Assembly (NCBI GenBank): GCA_037447655.1
Contig: JBBHKE010000952.1
Coordinates: 100,740-164,739, forward strand
Length of the DNA: 64,000 nucleotides
Reading direction: 5' to 3'
Source of the DNA: Zygnema cylindricum
Lineage: Eukaryota; Streptophyta; Zygnematophyceae; Zygnematales; Zygnemataceae
Shown here piece after piece: positions 11,195-22,900 of the stretch (position 1 is its first letter; every line of letters starts with the position of its first letter). The position numbers were made by a program, and so were the translations under genes. The notes under the pieces were generated by a model, which searched no databases, had not been told where the DNA came from, and saw only the letters and a program-made list of their open reading frames with translations.

Positions 11195-13871
11195 GTTCAC
11201 GGGCCCGCCTTCACGAATTCCGGTTTTTGATGGGAGAGAATATCTGTATAAGGCAGATCTTGTAAGGTCTTATTTTGTACAAGTGAAGCTTTTTGATGTT
11301 GTTAATGGATTTATGGTAGAAACTGATGTAAACTATGATCAAAAGAATGAGCAGGCTCTTCATTTGATAAAGTTAATGATATCTAAGGAGCTGCATATGA
11401 CATACATTCAGGCTTCTAAAGCATCAGAGATTTGGGATGCTTTGAAAAAGACATATTCTAGGGCTAATGCACAACATGAGATTATAACTGCTGGGCAGAT
11501 CTGGGAATATAAGTATACAGGCGGAAGCATGGCAGAATATTGCAATAAATTCAGACTTCTAGTTGCAGAAAATGCATGTTCAGGTGGTTCATTTCGTGAG
11601 TTTCACCAAGCAATGATTTTAGTGAGAGGGCTTCTTAGTGAGTATAAAGGTCCCTATGATGAACTGAAAAAATTGGATAAGACACAGTGGAATCTAGCTA
11701 CAGCTATAGAGTATGTGCTAGAAGAAGAAGCGAATCAGCTGGCATTTAATTCTGGAAAGCCAGCTGTAGCTTACAATGCTCAGTTTCAGAGAGATAATAG
11801 ATTTCAAGGAAATCAGTCCTTTCAGCAATATGAACGGTGTGTCTATTGCTATAATAAAGGTCATTTGTACAAGTTTTGTCCTTTGTATATAAAAGCGTGT
11901 GAAACAGGTTCTTACCGCAAAGGATGGAAGGTGAGAGGAGCTCCATTTACACCGAAACCTCCGAGCAAAACCGCAGCTTTTTCAGCGGAGGAAGAGGAAC
12001 CGGTGAAGGAGATGGAGAAGGAGAAATCAGAGGTTGTTAGTTTTCCTAAAACTGACGACACCGAGTTCTTTGCAATGGCAAAGATGATGGAGGGAGAGAA
12101 AGATCTCGGGTGGATTATGGACTCCGGAAGTTCCTCCCATATGTGTTGGAACAAATCCTATTTCAAGGATATGACACCTATCCCTACTCGTCAAATCTTT
12201 TATGCTTGTGGTGCCACGGTGGAAGCTAATGCTAAGGGTAGCATATATTTGAATTGTGAGATAGATGGCAAAGCTGTAAAAAGAACTTTGCATGATGTGT
12301 TATATGTGCCTAAATTTAAGAATATTTTGTTTTCTACCTCAGTTGAAGAGAGTAAAGGTTTTGATGTTCTTCAGAGCAAAGGCAAAAAGATAGTAAGCAA
12401 GGATGGGAGAGTAGCCTTAGTGGGAACTAGAGGCCCAAACATGTTGTATCGGATGGACCTGGTTAATAAAGTTGATTTTGTGTACTCCAGTGTCCTATCT
12501 GAAAATGTTTTGTGGCATAAAAGGCTTGGGCATGTTCATAATGAGAGGCTTGAAAAGATGGTGAAGACTAATATGATAGATGGTGTCAAGCTTGGTGAAA
12601 AGGAATCCCATGTTTGTGATGGTTGTGCTCTAGGAAAGCTTCATAAGCTTCCCTTACCACAGACTTTAGATTATCGAGCAAAGGATCTTCTCGACCTTAT
12701 CCACTCGGATGTATGGGGACCGGCCAAAGTTCCTTCTCTTGGTGGAAGGAAATACCTTGTTACCTTCACTGATGACCACTCACGTTTCAGCCGAGTGTAC
12801 TTTATGAAGGAGAAGAGCGAGGTCTTCACACATTTCAAGCATTTCCGGATCTGGGTGGAGAAACTTCACGGGAAATCGATCCTTGCTTTGCGATCTGACA
12901 ACGGTGGAGAGTATGTATCAAATGCCTTTGCTGAATACTTGAAAGAAAATGGAATTTCTCATGAGTTTACTGTTCCTTACACTCCGGAACAGAATGGTGT
13001 GGCTGAAAGACTCAATAGGACCTTGACAGAATGTGCTATGTCTATGATGATGGATAAAGGTGTAGATCCGAAATTTTGGGGGGAAGCTTTTCAGTGTGCT
13101 TCTTACATTAGAAATAGAATAGAAACCAGATTTGTGAAGGATAAAACACCTTATGAAATGTGGACAGGAAGAAAGCCAAATGTTAGTCACTTTAGAGTAT
13201 TTGGGAGTAAGTGTTTTATGTTGGATAACCTTCCAAATTGGAAATTAAGTCCGAAATCTGTACCTGGGATATTTTTGGGCTATGATGATGAGTCCGTAGG
13301 ATATAGAGTGTATAATCCTCAGAAAAATACAATTCAGATTGCTAGGAATATTCAGATCAAAGAAGAAAGTCAATCTGTTGATGTTTTTAGCATGAATGAG
13401 GCAGAGAAGGCAGAAAAATTGCAGGAATATGTCATCCTTGAGCAGATTCCTTTCAAGCAAACAACGGTTTCTTCCTCTCCATCTGAACTACCACATGTTT
13501 TGGGGCTGCCTGATCCACCTACTATTACAACTACTACCGGACCTCCTCCTCCTCCTCCTCCTCCAAGACTGCCTCGGCAACCAACAATTCTCGCTTCAGA
13601 TTTTCCGGAGGGAAGAAGACAAAGCAGCCGGCTGAGAGGTGACCGAGTGGATCATGCTTATTCTGCAATCACAAGGGAGCCTCTTACCATTCAAGAAGCT
13701 TTCTCCGTTCCGGAAAAAGATCTGTGGATTGCTGCGGCGAATGACGAGATAAAGTCAATTATGGAGGCTCAAACTTGGGAGTTTGTGGAACTTCCACCGG
13801 ATCAAAAAGCGATTGGTTGTAAGTGGGTATTCAAGTTAAAACTGAATCCCGATAATACCATTGAAAGATAA
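11139..13871 (+). pseudogene. Copia gag-protease-integrase, broken
   Basis: Reading starts at ATG 11139 inside the LTR and hits TAG at 11193-11195 after 18 codons. The same frame is then open to TAA at 13869-13871. From the in-frame ATG at 11283, residues 1-160 are the gag core. A CCHC knuckle (C-X2-C-X4-H-X4-C) spans 186-199. Protease has DSGSS at 280-284, with WIMDSG typical of copia. The pre-integrase HHCC finger lies near 411-448. Integrase carries D476, D539 and E575 with the usual 35-residue spacing between the last two. Acidic and proline-rich linkers precede the start of RT. The final TAA interrupts the conserved run just before KARLVAKG in RT. The stop at codon 19 arises exactly where the LTR terminal CA became TA. 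Confidence 0.93.
11195..11209 (+). promoter_or_regulatory. Probable primer-binding site (half tRNA-iMet type)
   Basis: GTTCACGGGCCCGCC lies immediately after the LTR. It aligns with GGTTATAGGCCCACC at the same place in element C (39371-39385), which is complementary, apart from one base, to the anticodon arm of plant initiator methionine tRNA. Internal tRNA-iMet priming is known for Drosophila copia. Five of 15 bases differ from element C, so the site here has drifted or was always weaker. It is also coding sequence, giving the gag residues F-T-G-P-P. Confidence 0.6.
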
Positions 13872-14819
13872 AAGGCTAGGCTTGTTGCTAAGGGGTATAG
13901 CCAGAAAGAGGGCATTGATTATGAAGAGACGTTCTCACCTGTAGTTCGTTTTCCTACTGTTAGGATTCTCTTATCTTTAGCAGCAATAGAGGATATGGAA
14001 TTGCATCAAATGGATGTGAAAATAGCTTTCTTGCATGGGGATTTGGAGGAAGTTATATATATGAAGCAACCAGAGGGATATGTAGAAAAAGGGAAAGAAA
14101 ATCTGGTCTGTAAATTGTTGAAGTCCCTTTATGGTCTGAAGCAGGCTCCACGACAGTGGAACCTAAAACTGGATGAATTTTTGACAAATCTTGGCTTTAC
14201 TAGAATCAGTTCAGATCATTCAGTTTATGTTATGGAAGGGGAAGATGGAGTGATATATATTGCTGTTTATGTTGATGATTTGCTGTTGCTAAGCAAATCC
14301 ATTAATGAAATCAACAAAATAAAATCAGCTCTAAATTCCCGGTTCGAAATGAAAGATTTAGGGGAGGCTAAGTATATTTTGGGAATTCAGGTAGAAAGGG
14401 ATAGAAAACAAAGACTAATTTTTTTGACACAGAAGGAAGCCATTGGAAACATGCTTGAAAGGTTCGGCATGTCAGAGGCAAAAGGAAGTGTTACTCCCAT
14501 GGAGTTCAGACAGAAAATAGAAGGGAAAGAATCACATGGTGGGGTTGTGATTGATGACTCTTTGGAGTCAGGGGAGGCAGATTTTATGTCCTCCATTCCT
14601 TACAGGCAGATCGTCGGAAGCCTCATCTACTTCATGAACTGTACCCGTCCGGATATTGCAGCAGCTGTTGGAGCCTTAAGCCGAATTTTGCAAAATCCAA
14701 AGAAGTCAGATTGGGAGGCAGCAAAGAGAGTTCTTCGATATCTTGCAGGAACTCGAAACCTCCGACTCTCTCTCGGTGGAGAGGAAGTAAAAATTCAGAC
14801 ATGGAGCGATGCGAGCTAG
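13872..14819 (+). pseudogene. Copia reverse transcriptase, broken
   Basis: This continues the frame of the upstream gag-pol after the internal TAA. It begins [11 protein letters not shown] and runs through ETFSPVVR, the LHG and [11 protein letters not shown] motifs, and the catalytic YVDD at about 14268-14279, all classic for copia RT. It ends in the RNase H region at WSDAS-stop, where sequence comparable to WSDADWAGD in relatives is interrupted by a short net loss. Reading then resumes in another frame. The catalytic aspartates are present, so loss of function comes from the nonsense and frameshift changes. Confidence 0.93.
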
Positions 14820-15253
14820 GAGATATGCCAAGCCGACGCTCTACTAGTGGATACATTCTCAAGATTGGAAGTGGGACATGCTGCTGGAGCAGCAAACTTA
14901 AGAAGGTGACAGCTCAGTCTACTATGGAGGCTAAGTACATGGCGGCTAGCGCAGCCTGCAAAGAGTTACTTTGGGTAAATTCTCTCCTTCAAGAGCTTTT
15001 GTTTATGCAATCTGGACCTCAGGTAGTGTGGTGTGACATTCAGGCTGCCATTGCTATTGCATCTAACCCTAGCCATCACTTTAAGAGCAAACACATTGAT
15101 ATCAAGCTACACTTTGTGAGGGAGAAGGTTATGGGAAGAGTTCTGAAACTCATTTATTTACCAGATGAGGAGATGGTTGCTGACATGATGACTAAACCCT
15201 TCCCAGCACCTAAATTAAAGTTTTGCAGTGAGGCATGTGGCTTAAGTGGCTAG
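14820..15253 (+). pseudogene. Copia RNase H, frame-shifted
   Basis: After the break near 14815 the reading continues in a different frame with GDMPSRRSTSGYI, then STMEAKYMA, ACKELLWV, the HIDIKLHF segment and a terminal MVADMMTKPFPAPK region ending in TAG at 15251-15253. These are the expected copia RNase H blocks in order and to full length. The lost bases (about four) remove the residues around DWAG. The polypurine tract follows 16 bp downstream. Confidence 0.92.
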
Positions 15254-15269
15254 CAGAGTCTAAAGCTTT

Positions 15270-15276
15270 GGGGGAG
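15270..15276 (+). promoter_or_regulatory. Polypurine tract
   Basis: GGGGGAG lies directly against the 3' LTR start TGTTG. It is the expected primer for plus-strand synthesis. Elements A and C have the matching GGGGAG against their 3' LTRs on the other strand. Confidence 0.85.
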
Positions 15277-16114
15277 TGTTGTTTTGGAAAGCTTTAGTCC
15301 TCTCTATGCCTCGATTGTGAGAGAGAGAGAGTTTCACGACTTAGCATATGTTTGGTTGTAAGTTTGTTTCATTACACACCAGAATTGATGTTCCACTAGA
15401 TGGGTAGGGAGTACACCTTTGTATACACTCCAAAGACACAAGTCACTACAAGAAAGAAGACACTCCAGAATATCCGATTGTTTGTGCATAGATATACTTG
15501 AGGACAAAATGGCACATGGAGATTTGTCTACGTTGCCGAATGTGATATGTACGCGGCTGAGGGAGACCACCGACAAATGCTGGTCCGTGTGAACCACATA
15601 CACAACAAATGACGTGGCATATAGAATTCTACTCCTTTGTAAATATCTAGTTAAGTAGATTTTTGTCTTTGTGTGGTTAGTTGATTAGTAAAGGAATCTT
15701 TTTGGGTGACGAACCTTGTTCGGTTTTAGCCGTAGGTATTTATTGTACGGCTGGTATGCCTCCGTACGTTCAGCAACATAGGCTTAAGTGTATATTAGTA
15801 GAACTTAGATAACTTTGAAGTTATGAACATTTTGTAGTCAAAAACTGTACAGCCTGTTTTTGGCATTTTCATCTGTGGATATCTCACAGATCTGGTGGCA
15901 GAATTACTTGAAATTTTGTGTGTGTGTTCATCCTGATATTATCTACTTTGTGGTAGATTTAGAGCTATTGTGTCTCTGGTTTGGGTTTTATCAACTGTTG
16001 AAGTTGCTGTTTTTCAGACCGGTTTTTGTGAAAGTTTCTTGCTTGGTTTGGTTCCGAGATGACTACACCGGCATCCTCATCGTCTTCGGTTTCGTATGTT
16101 GTCTCAGAACAACA
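15277..16114 (+). repeat. 3' LTR of the copia element
   Basis: This 838-bp LTR starts TGTTGTTTTGGAAAGC and ends GAACAACA, followed by the ATTGT target duplication. It is the longer copy, keeping the 221 bp missing from the 5' LTR. It contains its own gag start at 16059, whose frame runs out into satellite. Its last 474 bp and the flank were duplicated to 6059. Confidence 0.93.
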
Positions 16115-16976
16115 ATTGTTACTTAAATTACACAAACAGTTAGCGATAACAAGAATTGTTTATCTAAATTACACAAACTGTTTGGCTTACAGGAATTGAT
16201 ACCTAACTTACACAAATTGTTAGCAATAACAAAAATTGTTACCTAAATTACAAAAACTGTTAGCGATAACAAGAATTGTTACCTAAATTACACAAACTAA
16301 ACGCGATAACAAGAGTTGTTACCTAAATTACACAAACAGTTAGCGATAACAAGAATTGTTTCCCAAATTACACAAACAGTTAGCGATAACAAGAATTATT
16401 ACATAAATTAACAAAACAGTTAGCGATAACAAAAATCGTTACTTAAACTAAACAAATTGTGAGCGATAACAAGAATTGTTACCTAAATTACAAAAACTGT
16501 TAGTGATATTAAAAATTGTTACCTAAATTACACAAATTAATAGTGATAACAAGAATTGGTACTTAACGTACACAAACTATTAGCGATAACAAGAATTGTT
16601 ACATAAATTACACAAACTGTTTGCGCTTACAAGAAATTGTTACCTAAATTTCAAAAACTGTAAGTGAAAACAAGAATTGTGACCTAAATCACACAAACTG
16701 TTAGAGATAACATGAATTGTTACCTAAATTACACAAACAGTAAGCGATAACAAAAATTGTTTCCTAAATTACACAAACACGTATCGATAATAGGAATTGG
16801 AACCTAAAGTACACAAACAGTTAGCGATAACAAGAATTGTGACCTAAATTACAGAAACAGTTAGCGATAACAAAAATTGTGACCTAAATTACACCAACAC
16901 TTAGCGATAACAATAATTGTGACCTAAATTACATAAACAGTTAGCGATAACAAGAATTGTTTCCTAAATTAAACAA
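15641..16976. repeat. Segmental duplication, copy 2
   Basis: This is the counterpart of 6059-7390. It comprises the terminal 474 bp of the 3' LTR, the target duplication and the adjacent satellite. Because this copy is attached to the complete element, it is the likely source. Confidence 0.88.
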
Positions 16977-19900
16977 TCGGTTAGCGATAACAAGAATTGT
17001 TACCTAAATTACACAAACAATTAGCGATAACAAAAATTGTTTCCTAAATTACACCATCACTTAGTGATAACAAGAATTGTTACCTAAATTACACAAACTA
17101 TTAGGGATAATAAGAATTGTTACCTAAATTACACAAACAATTAGCGATAATAAGAATATTGACATAAATTACACAAACTGTTGGCGATAACAAGAATTGT
17201 TACCTAAATTACAAAAACTCTTAGCAATAACAAGAATTGTTACCTTAATTACTCGAACTATTAGCAATAAAAAGAATTAATACCTAAATTACACAAACAG
17301 CTAGCGATAACAAAAATTGTTTCCTAAATTACACAAACGGTTAGCGATAACAATTATTGGTACCTAAAGTACACAAACTGTTAGCGATTACTAGAATTGT
17401 TACCTAAATTACACTAACTGTTAGCAATAACAAGAATTGTTACCTAAATTACAAAAACTGTTAGCGATAACAAGAATTGGTACCTAACTTACACAAACGG
17501 TTGATGATATTAACAATTATTACCTAAATTAGCCAAACAGTTAACGATAATAAGAATTCTGACCTAAATTATACAAACTATTAGCCATAACAAAAATTGT
17601 TTACTATTTTACAAAAATTGTTAGCGATAACAAGAATTGTCACCTAAATTACAAAAACTGTTAGTGATAACAAGAATTGTAACCAAAATTACACAAATTG
17701 TTAGCGATAACAATAATTCTTACTTAAACTACACAAATTGTTAGCGATAACAAGAATTGTTACCTAAATTACAGAAACTGTTAGCGATAAAAAGAATTGT
17801 TACCTCAATTACACAAACTGTTTGTGATAATAGGAATTGTTTCCTAAATAACACAAACGGTTAACGATAACAAGAATTGTTACCTAAATTGCACAATTTG
17901 TTAGCGATAACAAGAATTGTTACCTAACTTACACAAATTGTTAGCGATAACAAGAATTGTTACCTAAAAAACAAAAATTGTAAGCGATGACAATAATTGT
18001 TACCTAAATTACACAAACATTTAGCGATAATAAGAACTTTGACCTAAATTACACAAACTGTTAGCGATAAAAAGAATTGTTACCTAAATTACACAAACTG
18101 TTTGTGATAATAAGAATTGTTTCCTAAATTACACAAACGGTTAGCGATAAGAAGAATAGTAATCTAAATTACACAAACTGTTTGCGCTTACAAGAATTGT
18201 TACCTAAATTACAAAAATTATTAGTGATAAAAAGAATTGTTACCTTAATTACACGAACTGTTAGCGATAACAAGAATTGTTTACTAAATTACACAAACGA
18301 TTAGCGATAAGAAGAATAGTAATCTAAATTACACAAATTGTTTGCGCTTACAAGAATTGTTACCTAACTTACACAAAGTGTTAGCTATAACAAGAATTGT
18401 TACCTAATTTACACAAATAGCTAGCGATAACAAGAATCTTTACCTAAATTACAAAAACTGTTAGCGATAAGAAGAATTGTGACCTAAAATACACAAACAG
18501 TTAGCGATAACAAGAATTGTGACCTTAATTACACAAACTGTTAGCGATAACAAAAATTGTTTCCTAAATTACACAAACGGTTAGCGATAACAAGAATTGT
18601 AACCTAAATTACACAAACAGTTAGCGATAACAAGAATTGTTACCTAAATTACACAATTTATTAGCGAAAACAAGAATTGTTACCTAAATTACACAAATAG
18701 TTAGCGATAACAAGAATTGTTACCTAAATTACACAAACGGTTAGCGATAACCAAGAATTATTTCCTAAATTTCACAAAAGGTTATCGATAACAAGAATTG
18801 TTACCGAAATTACACAAACAGTTAGCGATAACAAGAATTGTTTCCTAAATTACACAAACTGTTTGCGATAACAATAATTGTTACCTAAATTACACCAACA
18901 CTTAGCGATAACAAGAATTGTTTCCTAAATTACATAAACGGTTAGCGATAACAAGAATTGTTACCTAACTCACACAAACTATTAGGGATAACAAGAATTG
19001 TTACCTAAATTACACAAACAGTTAGCGATAACAAGAATTGTTACCTAAATTACAAAAACTATTAGCGATAACAAGAATTGTTACCTTAATTACACGAACT
19101 GTTAGCGATAACAAGAATTGTTACCTAATTTACACAAATAGCTAGCGATAACAATAATTTTTACCTAAATAAACCAAATAGTTAGCGATAAGAGGAATTG
19201 TTATCTAAATTACACAAACTGTTTCTGCTTACAAGAATTGTTACCTAACTTACACAAAGTGTTAGCTATAACAAGAATTGTTACCTAAATTACAAAAAAT
19301 ATTAGCGATAACAATAATTGTTACCTAAATTACACAAACTGTTACCTAATTTAACCAAACAGTTAGCGATAACAAGAATTGTTACCTAAATTACACAAAC
19401 TGTAAGCAATAACAAGGATTGTTACTTAAACTACACAAATTGTGAGCGATAACAAGAATTGGTACCTAAAGTACAAAAACTAATAGCGATAATAAGAATT
19501 GTTTCCTTAATTACAAAAAAGGTTAGCGATAACATTTAATGGTACATAAAGTACACAAACGGTTAGCGATAACAAGAATTGTTACCTAACTTACACAAAC
19601 TGTTAGCGATAACAAGAATTGTTACCTAAATTACAAAAACTGTTAGCGATAAGAAGAAATGTTACCTAAATTACACAAACTATTAGCGAAAACAAGAATT
19701 GTTACCTAAATTACACAAACAATTAGGGATAACAAGAATTGTTACCTAAATTACACACTTTTAGCGAATTCAAGAATTGTTACTTAAACTACACAAATTG
19801 TTTGGGATAACAAAAAATGTTACCTAAATTACACAAATAGTTAGCGATAACAAGAATTGTCACCTAAATTACACAAACTGTTTGCGCTTACAGGAATTGT

Positions 19901-22900
19901 TTCTTAACTTACTCAAACCTTTAGCGATAACAAGAATTGATACCTAGATTAAAAAAACTTTTAGCGATAAGAAGAATTCGAACCTAAAGTACAAAAACAG
20001 TTAGCGATAACAAAAATTGTGACCTAAATTACACAAGCAGTTTGCGATAACAAGAATTGTGACCTAAACTACACAAACTGTTAGAGATAACAAAAATTGT
20101 TACCAAAATTAACCAAACAGTTAGCTGTAACAAGAACTCTGACCATAATTACACAAACTGGTAGCCATAACAAGAATTGTTACCTATATTACAAAATTTG
20201 TTAGCGATAACAAGAATTGTTACCTAAGTTACACAATTTGTTAGCGATAACAAGAATTGTTACCTAACTTACACAAATTGATAGTGATAAAAAGAATTGT
20301 TACCTAAATTACACAAACTGTTTGTGATAACAAGAATTGTTTCCTAAATTACACAAACGGTTAGCGATAACAAAAAATTATTACATAAATTAACCAAATA
20401 GTTAACAATAACAAGAATTGTTACCTAAATTACAGAATTTGTTAGCAATAACAAGAATTGTTACCTAAAAAACAAAAATTGAAAGCGATGACAATTATTC
20501 TTACATAAATTATACAAACAGTTAGCGATTAACAAGAATTGTTTACTAAATTACACAAATGATTAAAGATGACAAGAATTGTTATCTAAATTACACAAAC
20601 TGTTTGCGCTTACAAGAATTGTAACCTAACTTACACACACTGTTAGCAAAAACAAGCATCGTTACTTGTATTACAAAAACTATTAGCGATAACAAAAATT
20701 GTCACCTAAATTACAAAAACTGTTAGCGATAACAAGAATTGTTACCTAAATTACACAAACTGTTTGCGCTTACAAGAATTGTTACCTAAATTACACAAAC
20801 TTTAGCAATAACAAGAAATGGTACCTAACTTACATAAACTATTAGCGATAACAAGAATTCTTACCTAAATTACACAAACTGTTACCGATAACAAGAATTG
20901 TTTCCTAAAGTACACAAACAGTTAGTGATAACAAGAATTGTGACCTAAATTACACAAACTTTTAGCGATAACCAGAATTGTTTCCTAAATTACACAAACT
21001 GTCAGCGATACTAAGAATTGTTACCTGAATTACAAAAATTGTTAGCGATAACAATGATTTTGACCTAAATTACACAAACTGTTTGCGATAACAAAAATTG
21101 TCACCTAAATTACATAAACACTTCGCGATAGCAAGATGTGTTTCCTAAATTACACAAATGGTTAGCGATAACATGAATTGGTACCTAAGGTAAACAAACA
21201 GTTAGCAATAACAAGAATGTGACCTAAATTACAAAAACAATTAGCAAAAACAAGAATTGTTACCTAAATTACACAAACTGTAAAGGAAAACAATAATTGT
21301 TCCCTAAATTACACAAACAGTTAGCGATAACAAGCATTCTTTCCTAAATTACACAAACGGTTAGCGATAACAAGAATTGTTACCTAAATTACAAAAAGAG
21401 TTAGCGATAACAAGAATTGTTACCTAAAGTACACAAATTGTAAGGGAAAACAAGAATTGTTCCCTAAATTACACAAACGGTTAGCGATAACAAGAATTGT
21501 TACCTTAATTAACCAAACAATTAGCGATAATAAGAATAGTTATCTAAATTACACAAACCATTTGCGTTTACAGGATTTGTTACCTAACTTAAACAAACTG
21601 TTAGCGATAACAAGAATTGTTTCCTAAATTATACAAACAGTTAGCTATTACAGGAATTAGTACCTAAAGTACACAAACAAATAGCGATAACAAGAAATGT
21701 GACCCTAATTACACAAACTGTAACAATAACAATAATTGTTACTTAAACTACACAAATTGTTAGCGATAACAAGAATTTTTACCTATATTCCACAAACTGG
21801 TAGCGATAACAAGAATTGTTTCCTAAATTACACAAAAGGTTAGCGATTACAGGAATTGGTACCTAATGTACACAAATAGTTAGCAATAACAAGAAATGTG
21901 ACCCAAATTACACAAATTGTTAGCAATAACAAGAAATGATACGTAAATTACACATACTGTAAGCGATAACAAGAATTGTTACCTAAATTACACAATCTGT
22001 TAGCGATAACAAGATATGTTACCTAAATTACACAAACTGTTACCTATAACAAAAATTGTTACCTAAATTACAAAAACTGTTAGCGATAACAAGAATTGTT
22101 ACCTAAATTACACAAACTGTAAGCAATAACAAGAATTTTGACCTAAATTACACTAACAGTTAGCAATAACAAGAATTGTTTCCTAAATTACACCTACAGA
22201 TAGCAATAACAAGAATTGTTACCTAAATTAACCAAACGTTAGCGATAACAAGAATTGTTACCTAAACTACACAAACTGTTAGCGATAACAAGAATTGTTA
22301 CCTAACTTACAAAAACTATTAGCGATAACAAGAATTGTTACCTAAATTACAAAAACTGTTAACGATAACAAGAATTGTAACCTAAATTACACAAACTGTT
22401 AGTGATAACAAAGATTGTTTCCTAAATTACACCAACGGATAGCGATAATAAAAATTGTTACCTAAATTACACAAACTGTAAGCGATAACAAGAATTCTTA
22501 CCTAAATTACACAAACTGTTACCGATAACAAGATTTGTTACCTAAATTACAAAAACTGTTAGCGATAACAAGAATTGTGACCTAAATTACACAAACTGTA
22601 ATTGAAAACAATTTTTTTTACCTAAATTTCACAAACAGTTAGCGATAACAAGAATTGTTTCCTAAAGTACACAAACAGTTAGTGATAACAAGAATTGTGA
22701 CCTAAATTACACAAACTTTTAGCGATAACCAGAATTGTTTCCTAAATTACACAAACTGTCAGCGATACTAAGAATTGTTACCTGAATTACAAAAATTGTT
22801 AGCGATAACAATGATTTTGACCTAAATTACACAAACTGTTTGCGATAACAGAAATTGTCACCTAAATTACATAAGCAGTTCGCGATAGCAAGAAGTGTTT

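Larger units (their letters stand above)
10578..16114 (+). mobile_element. Ty1-copia retrotransposon in the satellite
   Basis: This is a nearly complete 5537-bp copia element with LTRs starting TGTTGTTTTGGAAAGC, a primer-binding site, gag, protease, integrase, reverse transcriptase, RNase H and a polypurine tract. The order PR-IN-RT-RH is diagnostic of copia. It is dead: a stop at gag codon 19, a stop in RT and a frameshift in RNase H. The 5' LTR has lost 221 bp relative to the 3' LTR. Divergence between the LTRs over the shared part is around 3-4 percent by eye, so the insertion is not very recent. Both flanks are the 40-bp satellite, which shows insertion into a pre-existing array. Confidence 0.95.

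Noticed and set aside
11048-11230. 60-codon gene overlapping the LTR end
   Set aside because: It is out of frame with gag and not conserved between LTR copies.
11746-12293. Minus-strand frames within copia gag-pol
   Set aside because: They are shadows of the plus-strand polyprotein, which has clear domain motifs.
10578-16114. Tandem LTR-internal-LTR-internal array, because gag start sequence follows the apparent 3' LTR
   Set aside because: The gag start is inside the LTR itself. The LTR end and ATTGT target duplication place the boundary after it.
15860-16126. Stand-alone 88-codon gene
   Set aside because: It lies in the 3' LTR in a frame other than gag and runs into satellite.
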